Shown piece after piece: positions 29,298-38,036 of a DNA stretch of 64,000 nt. Under the pieces are notes generated by a model. That model searched no databases. It had not been told where the DNA came from and saw only the letters and a list, made by a program, of their open reading frames with translations. Source of the DNA: SAR324 cluster bacterium (GTDB lineage Bacteria > SAR324 > NAC60-12); assembly GCA_015232315.1 (NCBI GenBank), contig JADFZZ010000003.1, forward strand, positions 220,732 through 284,731, in the 5' to 3' direction. Position 1 is the stretch's first letter. Every line of letters starts with the position of its first letter. A program made the translations under genes and the position numbers.

Positions 29298-30203
29298 TTA
29301 AAGTCGGGCTGTTGTTTTTTCCGTAAACGCCGGGGCCGGAAGCGGCGGGTTTTTGTTGAGTGATTCCAGCAGTTGGGTTTGCTGTCCTTTGCGAAGATAT
29401 AGGGTATATTCAGTCTGCCCCGGTGCCGGTTTTCCCTGTTTAAGATAACTGTTGAACTCCCTGATTTCGGTATAGGGAACATTGAGGCGCCGGGCCACAT
29501 CCTCCAGTGAAAGAAGCACCGGAACGTTCAGGGACGCCAGTGCATTTTCCGGTTCAAACCGCACCTCTTCAAAGCCAGCCCGATCCTTGTCAAGAAAGAT
29601 ATGAACCAGAGCCATGAATTTGGGATAATAATCTCTGGATTCGGCTTTGAGCTCCAGTTTCCAGTATCCTGCCGGCATCGTATGTTTCTGTTCTGTCGTC
29701 AATGCTTTCTGCACTCTGCCTTCACCGGCGTTATAGGCTGTCAGTGCCTGATGCCAGTCCTGAAACTGGGCATACAGCTTTTTTAGATATTTAGCCGCGG
29801 CACGGGTGGACTTGACCGGATCAAAACGTTCATCCATCCATTCATCGCTCTTTAATCCGAAGGTTGTCCCTGTTTGAGGCATGAATTGCCATAATCCTCC
29901 AGCGCCTGCCGGAGAAATGGCATCCGCACGAAAGCCGCTTTCCAGCGCGGGCAGTGCCATCAGAAATACAGGTAAGTCTTCTTCTAAAAAAATTTGCCGT
30001 ATCATATCGCGATACACCATGAAACGTTCCAGACTATCCCGGACGCCTTCAGGATGTAGTTTGATGTAATACGGAAGGAAGGGATTGTTGGGTATATCCG
30101 GAAATTGATGGGATGACCCGGAACACGCAATGAGTCCAATGAGTGATAACAGTACACCAGAGAGCTTCAACGTTCGTAATTGCATCGGTGATAAGTGCTT
30201 CAT
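29298..30203 (-). CDS. Lytic transglycosylase lipoprotein (MltD/SLT type)
   Basis: Murein-cleaving lipoprotein of the Slt family. ATG 30203 overlaps the pabB stop as TAATG; an upstream ATG at 30218 is less likely. The 301 residues begin with a lipoprotein signal (LIGLIAC). The SLT domain follows (about 50-190) with the catalytic Glu near 86 in ALPALESGF, AGAGGLWQFMPQTG, and ALTAYNAGEGRVQKAL. A short C-terminal module (about 210-285, NVPYTEIREFNSYLK and YTLYLRKGQ) resembles the LysM-like ends of MltD. It would act in the periplasm on peptidoglycan. Confidence 0.9.
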   Translation of the reverse strand: MKHLSPMQLRTLKLSGVLLSLIGLIACSGSSHQFPDIPNNPFLPYYIKLHPEGVRDSLERFMVYRDMIRQIFLEEDLPVFLMALPALESGFRADAISPAGAGGLWQFMPQTGTTFGLKSDEWMDERFDPVKSTRAAAKYLKKLYAQFQDWHQALTAYNAGEGRVQKALTTEQKHTMPAGYWKLELKAESRDYYPKFMALVHIFLDKDRAGFEEVRFEPENALASLNVPVLLSLEDVARRLNVPYTEIREFNSYLKQGKPAPGQTEYTLYLRKGQQTQLLESLNKNPPLPAPAFTEKTTARL

Positions 30204-31579
30204 TATGAATGATTCCATTGAGTCAAGGCCAATTGGATTCCACGGGCTTTGTCGAGGGTCTCCTGATATTCCTGTTCAGGACGACTGTCAATGACAATAC
30301 CACCACCAGTATTGAACATCAGCCGGTTTTCTTCAATCAGCAAGGTTCGGATCGCCACATTAAAGCAGGCATTCCCCCAAAAATCAATCCAGCCAATGTT
30401 CCCTGTGTATATTCCCCGCGCAAAAGATTCCAGTTCATGGATGCGTTCCATGGCCCGCAATTTCGGTGTTCCTGTGATCGAACCGCAAGGAGCCAACGCC
30501 CGGATCAAATCCCATACATCAAGATTTTGCCTAAGAGTGCCCTGAATGGTTGAAACCAGATGATGAACAGACGCATAGCTCTCAATGGTTTTTATTTGTG
30601 GAACATGAATGCTGCCAAATTCACAGACTTTTCCCAGATCATTCCTTTCGAGATCCACGATCATCAGCAACTCTGCCTGATCCTTGGAACTGTTCCATAA
30701 AAAATCTCTGGATGTCTGATCATGGATTGGATCAGCGTGCCGGGGAGAGGTTCCCTTGATGGGGCGCAATGTGACGTGTCGCTGTTTCAATGAAAAAAAA
30801 AGTTCCGGTGAACTGCTGAGGATGTATTGTCCATTCATGAGGGGAAACATGCAGGAAAACGGGGCCGGATTGTGTTTCCTCAACAATTGGTAAAGTCGTC
30901 CGGTGGATTGATGGATGTGTGCGCATGAGTCTGTATTCCAGAAACATTCAAACTGCCGTGTCAGATTCACCTGATAGACATCACCCCTTCGAATCCATTC
31001 CTGAATCGTCAGGATCTGTTCCAGATATTCCTTGTAACTGGAAAGCGGATGGACTTCCGACAACCGGGGAGAAGCTTCAGTTTGCGCCCGATTTTCAGAA
31101 ATCCGATTCAATTCGCGGATATCAAAGGGGGGGACTCCATGAACCGAATATTGCTGTTGCTGATGATCATACACCAGACTCCAGCGGTATAAGCGAAAGC
31201 ATCCTTCCGGCCATGACGATACTTTTCCCACTTGATGTCCGTCGTACAAATAGCGGTTGATGTCATAACTCACAAAACCGATAACTCCGCCTGTGAAATA
31301 AGGGGGCGGGGTTGCTGATTTCATCTCGGGATATTTATTCAGCCAGGAGCGAACAACCCGAGCCATTGCTTCAAAATTTCCGGGAATCGGGGGCTCTTCC
31401 ATGACATGCAGGATCCCGTTGTGGAGATAGACTTCGGTCTCCGGGGAAGAGGTGATAATGGAGTAACGGCCATGATCCGGATGCGGGACACTGCTTTCAA
31501 GGAAGACAGCTTTGGACTGCATCTGATGCAGGAACGCAAAAATCTGATGTGGGGGAGTTTGCAGATCAGGAATTAGCAT
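30203..31579 (-). CDS. pabB: Aminodeoxychorismate synthase component I
   Basis: Chorismate-using enzyme that, with a PabA glutaminase, makes 4-amino-4-deoxychorismate for folate. The 458 residues carry the chorismate-binding fold. PIKGTSPR near 274 has the Lys that distinguishes PabB from TrpE (which has PIAGT). ELLMIVDLERNDLG, GSITGTPKLRAME and GIVIDSRPEQEYQETL are also diagnostic. No fused glutaminase or lyase domain is present. The gene overlaps mltD by one base (TAATG), giving a pabB-mltD-kdsA run that may be one operon. Confidence 0.94.
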   Translation of the reverse strand: MLIPDLQTPPHQIFAFLHQMQSKAVFLESSVPHPDHGRYSIITSSPETEVYLHNGILHVMEEPPIPGNFEAMARVVRSWLNKYPEMKSATPPPYFTGGVIGFVSYDINRYLYDGHQVGKVSSWPEGCFRLYRWSLVYDHQQQQYSVHGVPPFDIRELNRISENRAQTEASPRLSEVHPLSSYKEYLEQILTIQEWIRRGDVYQVNLTRQFECFWNTDSCAHIHQSTGRLYQLLRKHNPAPFSCMFPLMNGQYILSSSPELFFSLKQRHVTLRPIKGTSPRHADPIHDQTSRDFLWNSSKDQAELLMIVDLERNDLGKVCEFGSIHVPQIKTIESYASVHHLVSTIQGTLRQNLDVWDLIRALAPCGSITGTPKLRAMERIHELESFARGIYTGNIGWIDFWGNACFNVAIRTLLIEENRLMFNTGGGIVIDSRPEQEYQETLDKARGIQLALTQWNHS

Positions 31580-31592
31580 GAGGGGGGTCGTG

Positions 31593-31832
31593 TCATAGTT
31601 TGGGACGTGCCGGTTGCTGAAATTCCTGACGGATCATTTCTTTCAGGAAGGGACGAAATAATTCCAGCATTTCCTGCCCGAGTTCTGTGAGATGATAACC
31701 GATACCATGACAGCGGGAACATTTGCCCGAAGCATTAGGCAGGATCGATCCATATTCATGGAAACCCGCAACAAAACCGCTTCCCTGGCAAACATCACAA
31801 TTTTGTTTCAAGTCAGTCACTAACAATGTCAT
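31593..31832 (-). CDS. Mini protein with two CXXCXGXG-type zinc motifs
   Basis: 79 residues with CDVCQGSGFV and CSRCHGIGYH, the DnaJ-like paired CXXCXG motifs expected to bind one zinc ion, followed by a helix (EMLELFRPFLKEMIRQEF). There is no J-domain. Such stand-alone DnaJ-zinc-finger mini proteins are common and of unknown role. It lies 13 nt upstream of pabB on the same strand and may be cotranscribed. Confidence 0.75.
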   Translation of the reverse strand: MTLLVTDLKQNCDVCQGSGFVAGFHEYGSILPNASGKCSRCHGIGYHLTELGQEMLELFRPFLKEMIRQEFQQPARPKL

Positions 31833-31909
31833 GAGGGCCGTCCAACAGGCAGGGAAAATTCAATATTTTGCCGGAATTCCGGAATTGATTATGTCAACCG
31901 GTTCCATTT

Positions 31910-32245
31910 CTATTGCGAGGATCTATTATTTTTCCGGACTGTCGCCATGATTTCAACACAGGTTTGCTTGCCTTCTGTGGTGCGTTTCCGTTCCCGGAAA
32001 ATGGCATGGTAATGATCATTTCCAAGGAGGGATCGCAGGTTATATTGAGCTGTGTTTTTCGCATCAATAACCGCTTGCTGTGGATCAAACGCGCAGGCAC
32101 TGCCAGTGACCTTGATATCGGAAGCCTGATAACCACGCAACTTGTATTCATCACTGTACGAGGAACGAAAGGCTTCCGAACCGGAAGAACAACCAGTGAT
32201 TGAAATGAAAAATATCCAAAGCCAGCGTCTATAGATAATAAGCAT
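31910..32245 (-). CDS. Small lipoprotein of unknown function
   Basis: From ATG 32245 the 111 residues start with a short basic/hydrophobic signal and a lipobox (FFISITGC), then a soluble domain with DIKVTGSACAFDPQQAVIDAK, NTAQYNLRSLLGN and KQTCVEIMATVR. The frame is open further upstream, but only this start gives a lipoprotein signal. It is divergent from rpoD. The AxxxAxxNL pattern resembles small outer-membrane lipoproteins of the LPP20/FlgP kind, weakly. Confidence 0.65.
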   Translation of the reverse strand: MLIIYRRWLWIFFISITGCSSGSEAFRSSYSDEYKLRGYQASDIKVTGSACAFDPQQAVIDAKNTAQYNLRSLLGNDHYHAIFRERKRTTEGKQTCVEIMATVRKNNRSSQ

Positions 32246-32357
32246 AAATATGGCTTGACAAATATGTTGGTATATATCTTGCTGTGACTTTCGGTCGTTT
32301 GGAACTCCCGTTTGAGTGGACTCACATTTTTCTAAAATTAATAAATGGAAGGCCAAT

Positions 32358-34157
32358 ATGGGCAAGTCTTTTATGGAAACAAACGAATCTCCCATTTCGA
32401 TGGATACGCTTCATGCCTATCTGCGTAACCGGGAAGAAAATACAATCACCCAGGAAGAACTACAGTCGTTGTTTCCTCAGAAAAGTCTGAGTAATTCGGA
32501 ATGGAAAAACATTTCAAAAGCGTTGTCAGAACTTCAAATCCAGGTGGTTTCCAGCAGTTCAACAGCCAAAGAAACACCAGAATCCTTTGAAGAGGAAGAA
32601 GAACATGACGATCATGATTTTGTCGAAATAGCCACAGAGCGCAAGACTGTTGCCCAGTACGGCATTGAATCCGAAAGTGAAGGTTCGCTGACCTCGCCCT
32701 TTGAGGATCTGGTCAATCAGTATTTGAAAGAAATCGGCCGGATCAAGACTCTCAGTCGAGAGGAAGCAACCCGGATGGCTCAGCAAATTGAACACCTGCG
32801 TACCAGCATGGTGGAAATTCTCAGTCAGTCAACTCTCGTTGTAAAATATCTGCTGGAATGGATTGAACCCCTGAAACAGGGGGTCGGCGATGTGGGGCAA
32901 TATGTTTCCACGATCAACCATGACAACAATGAATTGCAGGAAGATGATGAGGTTCGGGACAACCTGATGGAAACCCTGGAAGAGTTGCAACTGGCCTATG
33001 ACAAATGGAATGAAATTGTTGAAAAAAACGGTTCAGGGGCCAAGGCCAAACGGCACTTCCGGACAATCAGTGAATGCATCATGGCCGTTAAGTTTACACC
33101 ACGGCAGATTCAACGCTTGTATCATGTGATGCGCCGTCATTACGCACACATGGTGCAGACACGGAACCAACTCCAGAACTACATGCGGATGATCCATGAA
33201 CCCATGCTGGAACCACTCGAATTCTGGCTCAAACTTCCGCCTGACGAACAGGAAACTGTCCGTAGGGATAATCTTGAGAAAACCGGTTTTGATCTGAGGA
33301 AAATCAGGCGCTATGTCGAATGCAAGATGATCCAGAGCAATCGGTTGGAACGATTGGAACGACAAACAGGGGTGTCATTCGAGGCGTTCCATGAAAGCAT
33401 CGGGCATATCAATCAGATCAACAGGGAAACCGACCAACTGACACATCAGTTCATTGAAGCCCACATGCATCTGGTTGTTACGATTTCACGACGGTATTGC
33501 AATCGTGGACTTCAGTTCCTGGATTTGATTCAGGAAGGAAATATCGGCTTGATTCGTGCTGTAGAGTCTTTTGAATACCGCCGCGGATACAAATTTTCCA
33601 CTTATGCCACATGGTGGATTCGTCAATCCATTGTGCGATCCATTGCGGACAAAGGCCGGACCATCCGGATTCCGATTCATATGGTGGAGACCACCGCAAA
33701 ACTTCAGCGGGTGAGACGACGTCTGGTGAGTTTTTTCGGGCGTGAACCGAGCATGGAAGAACTGGCAGATAAAACAGGTATCGCCCTGGAAAAAGTTCTT
33801 GAAGCTCTTTGTATTGTAAAAGAACCATCCTCTTTAGACACACTTCTTGAAGATGAGGAAGGGATGTCGTTACTCGATGTTCTGTCCAATGACGATTGCC
33901 TCACACCTGGCGACTGGGCCACACTCAAGGATGATCAGGACCGTATCAACATGGCACTTGACTCACTCAGCAATCGTGAAGCACGAGTTATCAAAATGAG
34001 GTTTGGCATTGAATGTGATTATGACCACACCCTGGAAGAAATCGGCCAGACCTTCAATGTCACACGGGAACGTATCCGGCAGATTGAAGCAAAAGCGCTG
34101 AGCAAACTCAGTCATGCTTCCCGCAGTAAAATACTGCTGAGTTGTCTTGACAAATAA
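32358..34157 (+). CDS. rpoD: RNA polymerase primary sigma factor (sigma-70)
   Basis: Housekeeping sigma factor, 599 residues from ATG 32358, which has GGAAGG 5 nt upstream; the longer GTG start at 32316 lacks a site. Region 1.1-like sequence (about 25-70), region 1.2 (about 115-150, DLVNQYLKEIGRIKTLSREEA) and a long non-conserved region (about 160-350) precede region 2 (HLVVTISRRYCNRGLQFLDLIQEGN, YKFSTYATWWIRQSI). Regions 3 and 4 (TLEEIGQTFNVTRERIRQIEAKAL) follow. All -10 and -35 recognition elements are present, so promoters here should follow TTGACA/TATAAT. The non-conserved region points to a primary, not alternative, sigma. Confidence 0.94.
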   Translation: MGKSFMETNESPISMDTLHAYLRNREENTITQEELQSLFPQKSLSNSEWKNISKALSELQIQVVSSSSTAKETPESFEEEEEHDDHDFVEIATERKTVAQYGIESESEGSLTSPFEDLVNQYLKEIGRIKTLSREEATRMAQQIEHLRTSMVEILSQSTLVVKYLLEWIEPLKQGVGDVGQYVSTINHDNNELQEDDEVRDNLMETLEELQLAYDKWNEIVEKNGSGAKAKRHFRTISECIMAVKFTPRQIQRLYHVMRRHYAHMVQTRNQLQNYMRMIHEPMLEPLEFWLKLPPDEQETVRRDNLEKTGFDLRKIRRYVECKMIQSNRLERLERQTGVSFEAFHESIGHINQINRETDQLTHQFIEAHMHLVVTISRRYCNRGLQFLDLIQEGNIGLIRAVESFEYRRGYKFSTYATWWIRQSIVRSIADKGRTIRIPIHMVETTAKLQRVRRRLVSFFGREPSMEELADKTGIALEKVLEALCIVKEPSSLDTLLEDEEGMSLLDVLSNDDCLTPGDWATLKDDQDRINMALDSLSNREARVIKMRFGIECDYDHTLEEIGQTFNVTRERIRQIEAKALSKLSHASRSKILLSCLDK

Positions 34158-34211
34158 CCCTTCCAATTATGAAACTTCGGACTCTCACAACAAGTATCAC
34201 ACGAGGGTCCC

Positions 34212-34520
34212 TTGAAACATCATCTGAATTCCATTTTTAGTTATATTTCATGGGCATGCTGGAGCATCAGCACCGGTGGTTGCTTCCTCATTGCCGCCTT
34301 TCTTGCTCCACTCACATTTTTCAAATGGCCCCTTCTGATTCCGGATTCTTCGCAGATACATCACTATTCCACCATCCTGATGACGTCACTGTTCAGTGCG
34401 TTTGTTCCCGCCTGTTTGATCGCTTTTCTGATCAGCACCATGCTTGAACAATCGAATTTTCGAAATGATTTGGCTCTCAGAGCTTTTCCGTGGTTGAAAT
34501 TTGAACTGAATGGATTATGA
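34212..34520 (+). CDS. Small membrane protein
   Basis: 102 residues from a TTG start at 34212 behind GAGGG. Two or three hydrophobic helices are visible (about 8-37 with FSYISWACWSISTGGCFLIAAFLA, and about 55-80 with MTSLFSAFVPACLIAFLIS). No family is recognised. It lies 54 nt downstream of rpoD and ahead of a terminator-like hairpin. The non-ATG start and lack of motif leave doubt. Confidence 0.5.
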   Translation: MKHHLNSIFSYISWACWSISTGGCFLIAAFLAPLTFFKWPLLIPDSSQIHHYSTILMTSLFSAFVPACLIAFLISTMLEQSNFRNDLALRAFPWLKFELNGL

Positions 34521-34550
34521 GTAGCGCATAGAAAATCGCTAGGCTAGAGC

Positions 34551-34573
34551 CTGTCTGGTTCTGACAGTTTTTT
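34551..34573 (+). terminator. Intrinsic terminator candidate
   Basis: CTGTC (34551-34555) pairs with GACAG (34563-34567) and is followed by six T (34568-34573), 30 nt after the small membrane protein gene. The stem is short but the T-run is clean. Confidence 0.5.
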
Positions 34574-34606
34574 CCCGGAGATTAACCCCATATGGCTATC
34601 AGGGTC

Positions 34607-34726
34607 GTTTAATTTTCCAAAAAAAGATGCGTAGGATGGGTAGAGCCTTAGCGAAACCCATCGAGTTTTGTTGGGTTTCACTTCGTTCTACCCAACCTAT
34701 CCACCATGCCAAACTGAAAATTAAAC
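34607..34726. repeat. MITE-like element, family B (complete copy)
   Basis: A 120-bp unit bounded by GTTTAATTTTC (34607-34617) and its exact reverse complement (34716-34726). Its interior contains GGGTAGAGCC and GTTGGGTTTCACTTC-type palindromic arms. An inverted partial copy at 61042-61130 matches it at all but one of 89 positions. The 13-bp sequence AACCCCATATGGC occurs on both sides (34584-34596 and 34727-34739). There is no reading frame. Confidence 0.75.
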
Positions 34727-34739
34727 AACCCCATATGGC

Positions 34740-35076
34740 CATAGTCGTTGTTTCGCCAGTTTCATACGGTGGCCAGTAAGAAAAATGCGGGAATCATGGT
34801 TCACATGGGCCTGTCGGGATATATAATGGATTCGTCTGTTTATTAAGTTGATGACATTGGCACGTAGTCTCGTCCTACCAGAGAAGTGAATAACCCTGGT
34901 CACTACCCTACGTTTTTTTGGCCTTTTTCTTGCTTGGCTTTTGCGGAAGGGCGAACATATTCCAGAAGGGGGAATCACTGAAAATTGAATTTGTACGGGA
35001 GCCTTCTCCGTTGAGGGACTTCCATTTTGAACAACTGGAGATGTTGTGAAAAATCTCCGTGTCATGGATTTAGCGA
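34740..35076. other. Intergenic region without a supported gene
   Basis: 337 bp upstream of the CsgG/FlgT-like gene. Frames on both strands are open for some distance (a 128-codon minus-strand frame and a plus-strand frame ending near 35049), but neither has a ribosome site, a family likeness or a sensible composition. It may contain a decayed gene. Confidence 0.35.
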
Positions 35077-36363
35077 ATGATCCTACGAATCTGGTTCTGG
35101 CTGGCAATCATAATCTGCCTTGGGCAGGCGCACCCGCATTCACTGAGAGCACAAACGGATTTTTTTTCCGAAAGCCAACCCTTAGATCAATCCTTCAATT
35201 ATCAGAATGATCTGATGAGTGGTTTCAGCGAAGATGGCAGAATCAAGATTCTTCTACTGACGCTCATGCCCTCCGGTATGACCGAAACCGCCTCGGAAGA
35301 AATTCTCAGATCCCTGTATCTTAATCTCTCGAACACCAATCATTTCACACTGGTCGGACCTTCAGAATGGAATGCCCAGATGCAGATGCGAAATCCTTCG
35401 CTGGCTGATTGCCACGATATTGCCTGCGGTATTGATCTGGGAAAACAGCTCAGTGCGGATAAAATAATGGTGGGCCGGATCAGTGCCCAGAAAATTCTTG
35501 ACGAATATGCCCGGGAAATTGATGGGATGATTCTTTCCATCAGGGTCATTGATGTGGTGACCAACCGGGAAACGTTTGTGGATGAAGTGCAGTTCACTGA
35601 CGCGGACATTCAAAGTACCCTGTTTGCTCTGGCGCAACGTGTTTCTGCAAACACCTTGCTTCGAGGGCATGTTCTGAATATGAATGAAAACCGGATCACA
35701 ACCGACCTCGGTCTGTCGCATGGCCTTAAAAAAGGCTTGCAGATGGTCATCTACAAGGAAACACCCCCCACGGTGAATCTGGATGGACAGACGATTGGCG
35801 CTTTTCAGGAAAACATCGCTATTGCCCAGGTTCATCGACTCAATGACGCCTCCTCCGAATTGATCGTGCTTCAGCAAATGGAAGAAATCAAACCGGGATA
35901 TTTTGTGAAAACGTTCATCAATTTTGCCCGGCAAATTGAAATGATCGCGGAAGTCCGTAGCGAACTGGATACCCAGAAACGGTTAATGCCCAAAACAAAA
36001 CCCATTCCACTGGTTCCGGAACTGGTGGTTCAGAAAGATGATGAAAAGGAAAAATGGGCCAGACGGGTGATCAAGGCCAAGGAAGAGGAAAAACGCTGGA
36101 TGATCATGACAGGCGGTGGTTTTGTCGCCACGCTGATTATCTTACAAAATGATTTCAGTCCCTTCACCAACAGTCTCAACCAGTTTCTGCCCCATATGGC
36201 CGGTGGCATCACCCTGTATGCGGGGTATCAATATATTCAGCAACGTAAACTGGTCAGCGAACTGATTGCGGAAGGCCGGGTTAAAGGATATTTTTCCCAG
36301 TTGATGCCATCCATTTCAGCCGGACCGGAAGGCTTGAGACTGGCCTGGAATTATCAATTTTAG
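35077..36363 (+). CDS. Exported CsgG/FlgT-like protein
   Basis: 428 residues with a signal peptide (LRIWFWLAIIICLGQAHPHSLRA). The N-terminal domain (about 45-200) resembles CsgG/TolB-N type ADP-binding folds: ASEEILRSLYLNL, HFTLVGPSEWNAQM, DLGKQLSADKIMVGRIS and SIRVIDVVTNRE. A FlgT-C-like beta barrel follows (about 205-290, ITTDLGLSHGLKKGLQMVIY and EEIKPGYFVKT). A charged helix (KEKWARRVIKAKEEEKRW) and a hydrophobic stretch (about 345-362, MIMTGGGFVATLIIL) complete it. It is probably periplasmic or outer-membrane associated. Its genes downstream are a macrodomain and a barrel protein. Confidence 0.75.
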   Translation: MILRIWFWLAIIICLGQAHPHSLRAQTDFFSESQPLDQSFNYQNDLMSGFSEDGRIKILLLTLMPSGMTETASEEILRSLYLNLSNTNHFTLVGPSEWNAQMQMRNPSLADCHDIACGIDLGKQLSADKIMVGRISAQKILDEYAREIDGMILSIRVIDVVTNRETFVDEVQFTDADIQSTLFALAQRVSANTLLRGHVLNMNENRITTDLGLSHGLKKGLQMVIYKETPPTVNLDGQTIGAFQENIAIAQVHRLNDASSELIVLQQMEEIKPGYFVKTFINFARQIEMIAEVRSELDTQKRLMPKTKPIPLVPELVVQKDDEKEKWARRVIKAKEEEKRWMIMTGGGFVATLIILQNDFSPFTNSLNQFLPHMAGGITLYAGYQYIQQRKLVSELIAEGRVKGYFSQLMPSISAGPEGLRLAWNYQF

Positions 36364-36370
36364 GAACACC

Positions 36371-36886
36371 ATGACGATCAGCATTGTCCAGGGAGACATC
36401 ACCCATCAGGAGGTGGATGCCATTGTCAATGCGGCCAACAATTCATTGCTGGGCGGCGGCGGCGTGGATGGTGCCATTCACCGTGTCGCGGGGCCGGAAC
36501 TGCTGGCGGAATGCCGAACACTGAAGGGATGCCAAACCGGAGAAGCCAAAATCACAAAGGGGTATCGTCTGCCAGCCAAATGGGTGATCCACACTGTCGG
36601 GCCCATCTGGCATGGTGGTAACCTCGGGGAAAATGATCAGCTCAGAGCCTGTTATCAAAATTCACTTCGTCTGGCTCAGGAACATCAGTTGGTCAGCATC
36701 GCCTTTCCCTCAATCAGTACCGGCGTGTTTCGATATCCAGTGGAACAGGCCTCCCGAATCGCGCTGACAACGATCCGGCATTTTCTAAACACAACACGGA
36801 CCTCTCTTCAGAAAATCATTATTGTATGTTTTGATGACCGTGTTTATCATTGCTATCAAAACGCATTCAATGAAATTTTCAGTTAA
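36371..36886 (+). CDS. Macrodomain protein (O-acetyl-ADP-ribose deacetylase type)
   Basis: 171-residue stand-alone macrodomain of the YmdB/MacroD class, which hydrolyses O-acetyl-ADP-ribose or removes mono-ADP-ribose. The diagnostic DAIVNAANNSLLGGGGVDGAIH loop (Asn and Gly-rich) is near residue 20, with AKITKGYRLPAKWVIHTVGP near 60 and FPSISTGVFRYPVEQAS near 115. The cytosolic enzyme is wedged between two envelope genes. It starts 7 nt after the FlgT-like gene, and its stop overlaps the next start as TAATG, so the three are probably cotranscribed. Confidence 0.95.
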   Translation: MTISIVQGDITHQEVDAIVNAANNSLLGGGGVDGAIHRVAGPELLAECRTLKGCQTGEAKITKGYRLPAKWVIHTVGPIWHGGNLGENDQLRACYQNSLRLAQEHQLVSIAFPSISTGVFRYPVEQASRIALTTIRHFLNTTRTSLQKIIIVCFDDRVYHCYQNAFNEIFS

Positions 36887-37989
36887 TGATCTCAAAGTGT
36901 TCCATGTCTCATCGAAGCCTTCTATCACTACTGATCCTTCTCCTTTTTTTCTCAAGTGACTTGCTTGCTGAAACTCAGCCTCCTGTCTGGGATGCCGAAT
37001 TCCGCACGGATACTGTTCTGCGAAAAAGTGATTCGTCGTTTGATCCGGGACAGAATGAAATGGTCTATCTGTTTCAAATTGACCGTGCCCATCTGAATCT
37101 TTCCGGCACTTTGGATGAAACCCTCAAATACCGCATGCGCTTCAGCCTGAAGGATTCTCTGGCTCAGCGGCCGGATGGCTCAGGTGCCGGATTGGAGTAT
37201 TGGTATCTCGAACAAAAATTATCTGCTGATTTTTCCTGGCGGTTTGGCAAACAGTTCATCTACCAGGGCGGTTGGGAAGGCAGTTTGAACAGCATGGATG
37301 TGTATCAGTATTCCCTGCTCGGACAACAGGTACGCGAACTGTATGAAGTGGGACTCAGCGGCATTTATTCACTGGAATCCCTGGGACTTGCCGACCACAC
37401 AATCATTGCCCAGATTCTGAATCAGCCCGGAGGGGGAAACGCTCAACAGACTTCTCCCGCCCTGAACATTGCCTGGTATGGTCGTTTTCTGGAAGGATTT
37501 TTTGATACAATCCTGCAATTGGGCCTGTTTCCACAGGACAGAATCTGTGCTGTTTCCCCGGTGGCTTGCGGATCTGACTGGGAAGCTCTGGAACCTTTGA
37601 ACATGCTTTCCCTGGGTACCCGGTTTCAGGTGGCCAATTTCAAAATCAATGTGGATTATCTTAAGGGTGAGTTCCGTGGAGAGAATGTTTTGCAGGAAGG
37701 AACCCGGCATAAGGCCACTTCCCTAGTCCTTTTTGTCCAGCAGGGCGATCGTATTCTGGCACCCCTGGTGCCGTTGCTGAAATGGAGTTACAACACCAAC
37801 ACTTCCACAAATGCCCAGCCCACAGATTATCGTTTGCTCAACGAATTACAACTGGGTGTCGAATATTTCCCGGAAGGTTCGGCCGCCTTCTATCGCTGGC
37901 ATGCGGTGGGCATCATTCAGCAAATAACTGTTTTTGACGAATCGTATAGTCAGTACACACTCAAGGGCGGCATCAGCTTCCGGTTCTAG
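36886..37989 (+). CDS. Outer-membrane beta-barrel (porin-like) protein
   Basis: 367 residues: a signal peptide (LLSLLILLLFFSSDLLA, mature about ETQPPVWDAEF), alternating amphipathic strands throughout, few long hydrophobic runs and a terminal aromatic residue (GGISFRF), as in barrels inserted by the Bam machinery. A pattern of RFSLKD, WRFGKQF and GLEYWYLEQKL resembles phosphate-selective porin (OprO/P) like proteins. The start at 36886 couples to the macrodomain stop; ATG 36904 is an alternative that also keeps the signal peptide. The substrate is unknown. Confidence 0.78.
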   Translation: MISKCSMSHRSLLSLLILLLFFSSDLLAETQPPVWDAEFRTDTVLRKSDSSFDPGQNEMVYLFQIDRAHLNLSGTLDETLKYRMRFSLKDSLAQRPDGSGAGLEYWYLEQKLSADFSWRFGKQFIYQGGWEGSLNSMDVYQYSLLGQQVRELYEVGLSGIYSLESLGLADHTIIAQILNQPGGGNAQQTSPALNIAWYGRFLEGFFDTILQLGLFPQDRICAVSPVACGSDWEALEPLNMLSLGTRFQVANFKINVDYLKGEFRGENVLQEGTRHKATSLVLFVQQGDRILAPLVPLLKWSYNTNTSTNAQPTDYRLLNELQLGVEYFPEGSAAFYRWHAVGIIQQITVFDESYSQYTLKGGISFRF

Positions 37990-38036
37990 TCCTCGGGTGT
38001 TTTTTCTTCAATCCCCCTTTAGCGGTATGAAAACTC

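Noticed and set aside
34721-35107. A 128-codon minus-strand frame ahead of the CsgG/FlgT-like gene
   Set aside because: It has odd composition, no ribosome site, and runs into the flank of the family B element; it overlaps the real downstream gene start region.
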